From the NCBI GenBank assembly GCA_018267925.1, contig JAFDXO010000079.1:1-64000 (forward strand): 64,000 nt of DNA. Direction: 5' to 3'. Shown here piece by piece: positions 61,885 through 64,000 of this stretch. The notes beneath the pieces were generated by a model. The model did no database searches, was not told the DNA's origin, and was given only the letters and a program-made list of their open reading frames with translations. A program made the position numbers and the translations under genes. The first letter of the stretch is position 1; the number at the start of each line of letters is the position of its first letter. The stretch comes from Bacteroidota bacterium. Lineage in GTDB: Bacteria; Bacteroidota; Bacteroidia; Chitinophagales; Chitinophagaceae.

Positions 61885-64000
61885 ATGTCTTATACACCGA
61901 AGAACAAAGTTCGAATTGTAACCGCAGCCTCCCTTTTCGATGGGCATGATGCCTCTATCAATATCATGCGCCGAGTGATGCAATCAAGTGGCGTAGAGGT
62001 CATTCACCTTGGGCATGACAGAAGCGTGCAAGACGTGGTTAATTGTGCTATTCAGGAAGACGCTAATGCCATTGCCATGACCTCATACCAAGGTGGGCAT
62101 GTGGAATATTTCAAGTATATGCACGATTTGTTGAAAGAAAAGGGTTGTGGGCATATCAAAATCTTTGGCGGCGGTGGTGGTGTCATCCTGCCGGAAGAAA
62201 TGGAAGAACTTCATGCTTATGGCATTACCCGTATTTATTCGCCCGATGATGGGCGTGCAATGGGGTTGCAAGGAATGATTGACGATTTGATTCAACAGTC
62301 TGATTTCCCAACCGGCAATCATCTCAATGGAGAAGTGGATCATTTAAAAGACAAAGAAGCAAAAAACATTGCTCGACTAATTTCTGCAGCTGAAAACTTT
62401 CACGATAGCGTAGAAACACAGTCCATCCTAAAAAAAGTATCTGCCGATGCCGAAAACGCTAAAACACCGGTATTAGGAATCACTGGAACTGGTGGTGCAG
62501 GAAAAAGTTCCTTAGTAGATGAAATAGTTCGCCGATTTTTGCTTGACTTTCCCGAAAAATACATCGGTATTATCTCTGTTGACCCATCTAAAAAGAAAAC
62601 CGGTGGTGCTCTGTTAGGCGACCGGATACGCATGAACGCCATTCGAAATGATCGTGTATATATGCGATCCATGGCTACCCGACAAAGTAATCTCGCCGTT
62701 AGTCGCTATATTTTTGATGCAGTCAATATCTTGAAAGCGGCGCATTATGACCTGATTATTCTCGAAACATCGGGCATCGGACAGAGCGATACCCAGATTA
62801 CGGATTACAGTGACTTGAGCATGTACGTCATGACCCCCGAATACGGTGCCGCTACACAATTGGAAAAGATTGACATGCTTGACTTTGCAGACATCGTAGT
62901 GATCAACAAGTTTGACAAACGAGGTGCAATGGATGCCCTGCGTGATGTAAAAAAACAATACCAGCGCAACCACAAAAGATTTGAACAAAAGCCCGATGAC
63001 ATGCCGGTTTACGGCACTATTGCCTCTCAATTCAATGACCCAGGCACCAACACCATGTATCGTGTTTTGATGGACACTATTGTTCAAAAAACAGGCATCA
63101 GCTCGCTGCAATCCAAGTATGAAATCACTTCGGAAATGAGTGAAAAAATATACATCATTCCACCAAATAGAACTCGATACCTTAGTGAGATTACCGAAAA
63201 CAACCGCAATTATGATAAACGATCAGAAGAACAATCAGCCATTGCACAAAAATTATTCGGTCTTCGAAAAACCATAGAAACGCTTCAGGAAAGTAAAATT
63301 GATGATCGAGACCGCCTATGCAAAGAACTCGAAATCGTCTATGCAAAAGTGGCAATGGAGTTAGACCCTAAAAACCTTCACTTGCTGCAAAATTGGGAAG
63401 CCAAAAAGCGCCACTTCCAAGATGAATACTACGTTTTTCGCGTTCGAGACAAAGAGCTAAAAATAAAAACCCATTCCGAATCGCTTTCACACACACAAAT
63501 TCCAAAAGTTGCCGTACCTCGTTTTGAAGCATGGGGTGAAATTTTGAAATGGGCTTTGAGCGAAAACTTTCCCGGAGAGTTTCCTTATGCCGCCGGTATT
63601 TATCCTTTTAAAAGAGAAGGTGAAGACCCAACGCGAATGTTTGCAGGTGAAGGCGGACCGGAACGAACCAACAAACGATTTCACTACGTATCTCTCGGAA
63701 TGCCCGCCAAGCGGCTTTCTACTGCTTTTGACTCTGTTACTCTATATGGACAAGACCCCAATCATCGTCCGGACATTTATGGTAAAATTGGCAACAGCGG
63801 CGTAAGTGTGCCAACACTTGATGATGCAAAAAAACTATACAGCGGATTTAATTTAGCCGACCCTAAAACCTCTGTTTCTATGACCATCAATGGTCCGGCA
63901 CCCACCATCACGGCCTTCTTTATGAATGCCGCTATTGACCAACAATGTGAAATATACATTCAACAAAATGGCTTGACGGACGAGGTTAACAAAAAAATTG
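61885..64000 (+). CDS. icmF: Fused isobutyryl-CoA mutase IcmF (5' part, cut by window edge)
   Basis: ATG 61885 opens a frame of 705 codons to the end of the window with no stop; the 3' end lies outside. Domain order matches IcmF: an N-terminal B12-binding domain with '[15 protein letters not shown]' (D19-G20-H21 cobalt-ligand motif), a MeaI/ArgK-type GTPase with Walker A '[12 protein letters not shown]' (198-209), then the start of the mutase barrel ('[12 protein letters not shown]', '[18 protein letters not shown]'). It interconverts isobutyryl-CoA and n-butyryl-CoA, or a related acyl-CoA pair, using adenosylcobalamin; the GTPase part guards cofactor loading. Substrate-specificity residues cannot be assigned by eye. 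Confidence 0.93.
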   Translation, partial: MSYTPKNKVRIVTAASLFDGHDASINIMRRVMQSSGVEVIHLGHDRSVQDVVNCAIQEDANAIAMTSYQGGHVEYFKYMHDLLKEKGCGHIKIFGGGGGVILPEEMEELHAYGITRIYSPDDGRAMGLQGMIDDLIQQSDFPTGNHLNGEVDHLKDKEAKNIARLISAAENFHDSVETQSILKKVSADAENAKTPVLGITGTGGAGKSSLVDEIVRRFLLDFPEKYIGIISVDPSKKKTGGALLGDRIRMNAIRNDRVYMRSMATRQSNLAVSRYIFDAVNILKAAHYDLIILETSGIGQSDTQITDYSDLSMYVMTPEYGAATQLEKIDMLDFADIVVINKFDKRGAMDALRDVKKQYQRNHKRFEQKPDDMPVYGTIASQFNDPGTNTMYRVLMDTIVQKTGISSLQSKYEITSEMSEKIYIIPPNRTRYLSEITENNRNYDKRSEEQSAIAQKLFGLRKTIETLQESKIDDRDRLCKELEIVYAKVAMELDPKNLHLLQNWEAKKRHFQDEYYVFRVRDKELKIKTHSESLSHTQIPKVAVPRFEAWGEILKWALSENFPGEFPYAAGIYPFKREGEDPTRMFAGEGGPERTNKRFHYVSLGMPAKRLSTAFDSVTLYGQDPNHRPDIYGKIGNSGVSVPTLDDAKKLYSGFNLADPKTSVSMTINGPAPTITAFFMNAAIDQQCEIYIQQNGLTDEVNKKI

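Noticed and set aside
1..64000. tRNA, rRNA, integrase, transposase or prophage genes
   Set aside because: None could be recognised on either strand.

Overview
The window looks like chromosomal sequence from an AT-rich Bacteroidota, most likely from the Chitinophagia/Sphingobacteriia side of the phylum. Three things support this. Several secreted proteins end in type IX secretion (T9SS) sorting domains, both type A ('YPNP...' start) and type B (gliding-motility-associated/CHU_C). SusC-like TonB-dependent receptors (TBDRs) with carboxypeptidase-regulatory-like N-termini are abundant. Many genes are preceded by the Bacteroidota -7 promoter box TAnnTTTG, sometimes with a -33 TTTG box 18-20 bp upstream. 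I see no rRNA, tRNA, CRISPR array, prophage, integrase or transposase. Most of the window reads as ordinary core genome, with some surface and secretion genes mixed in.

Layout. 1-283: a small patch of mosaic repeats and hairpins around the broken 3' end of a T9SS-cargo gene. 284-7984 (minus): an outer-membrane barrel protein, a 1505-residue multidomain T9SS cargo, a polyprenol-phosphate-type glycosyltransferase and homogentisate dioxygenase. 8129-13785: a UvrD-type helicase fused to a PD-(D/E)XK nuclease, then a small surface-glycan cluster (two GT2 enzymes and an FkbM methyltransferase). 13940-21716: class 3 aldehyde dehydrogenase, GcvT, a type B T9SS cargo, and a thyA-folA-methyltransferase-like operon. 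22006-29273: an ACMSD-type decarboxylase, a periplasmic-propeller histidine kinase without a partner regulator, Idi, a beta-helix lipoprotein, and a divergent DUF62 protein coupled to an ABM-domain protein. 29302-39333 (minus): HIT protein, GreA, and a three-gene TBDR / large T9SS-type protein / PorV-PorQ-like operon.

39447-49906: 2-hydroxyacid dehydrogenase and RsmA (overlapping), a class D beta-lactamase lipoprotein, MetF, LptB, GH3, EngB and UbiE/MenG (divergent, start codons 25 bp apart), an MGMT-like protein, a CtpA-type protease and a small T9SS cargo. 50201-61728: a TetA-like MFS exporter, a barrel protein, MurI, a gamma-carbonic-anhydrase-like protein, a TBDR plus DUF4249 lipoprotein pair, an acyl-CoA transferase, a second TBDR with a 94-residue orphan, and another barrel protein. 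61885-64000: the first 705 codons of IcmF, the fused isobutyryl-CoA-type mutase, cut off by the window edge.

How the genes fit together: several encode folate/one-carbon metabolism (ThyA, FolA, GcvT, MetF). Others act in aromatic amino-acid or kynurenine breakdown (HmgA, ACMSD) and acyl-CoA metabolism (CoA transferase, IcmF). The envelope is served by LptB, MurI, glycosyltransferases, T9SS cargo, a PorV-like protein and TBDRs. I found no clear new defence or mobile system. The best leads are the TBDR/T9SS/PorV-like operon, the repeat patch at the left edge, the recurrent TAnnTTTG boxes 3-5 nt from start codons, and a few proteins with altered or missing catalytic motifs.
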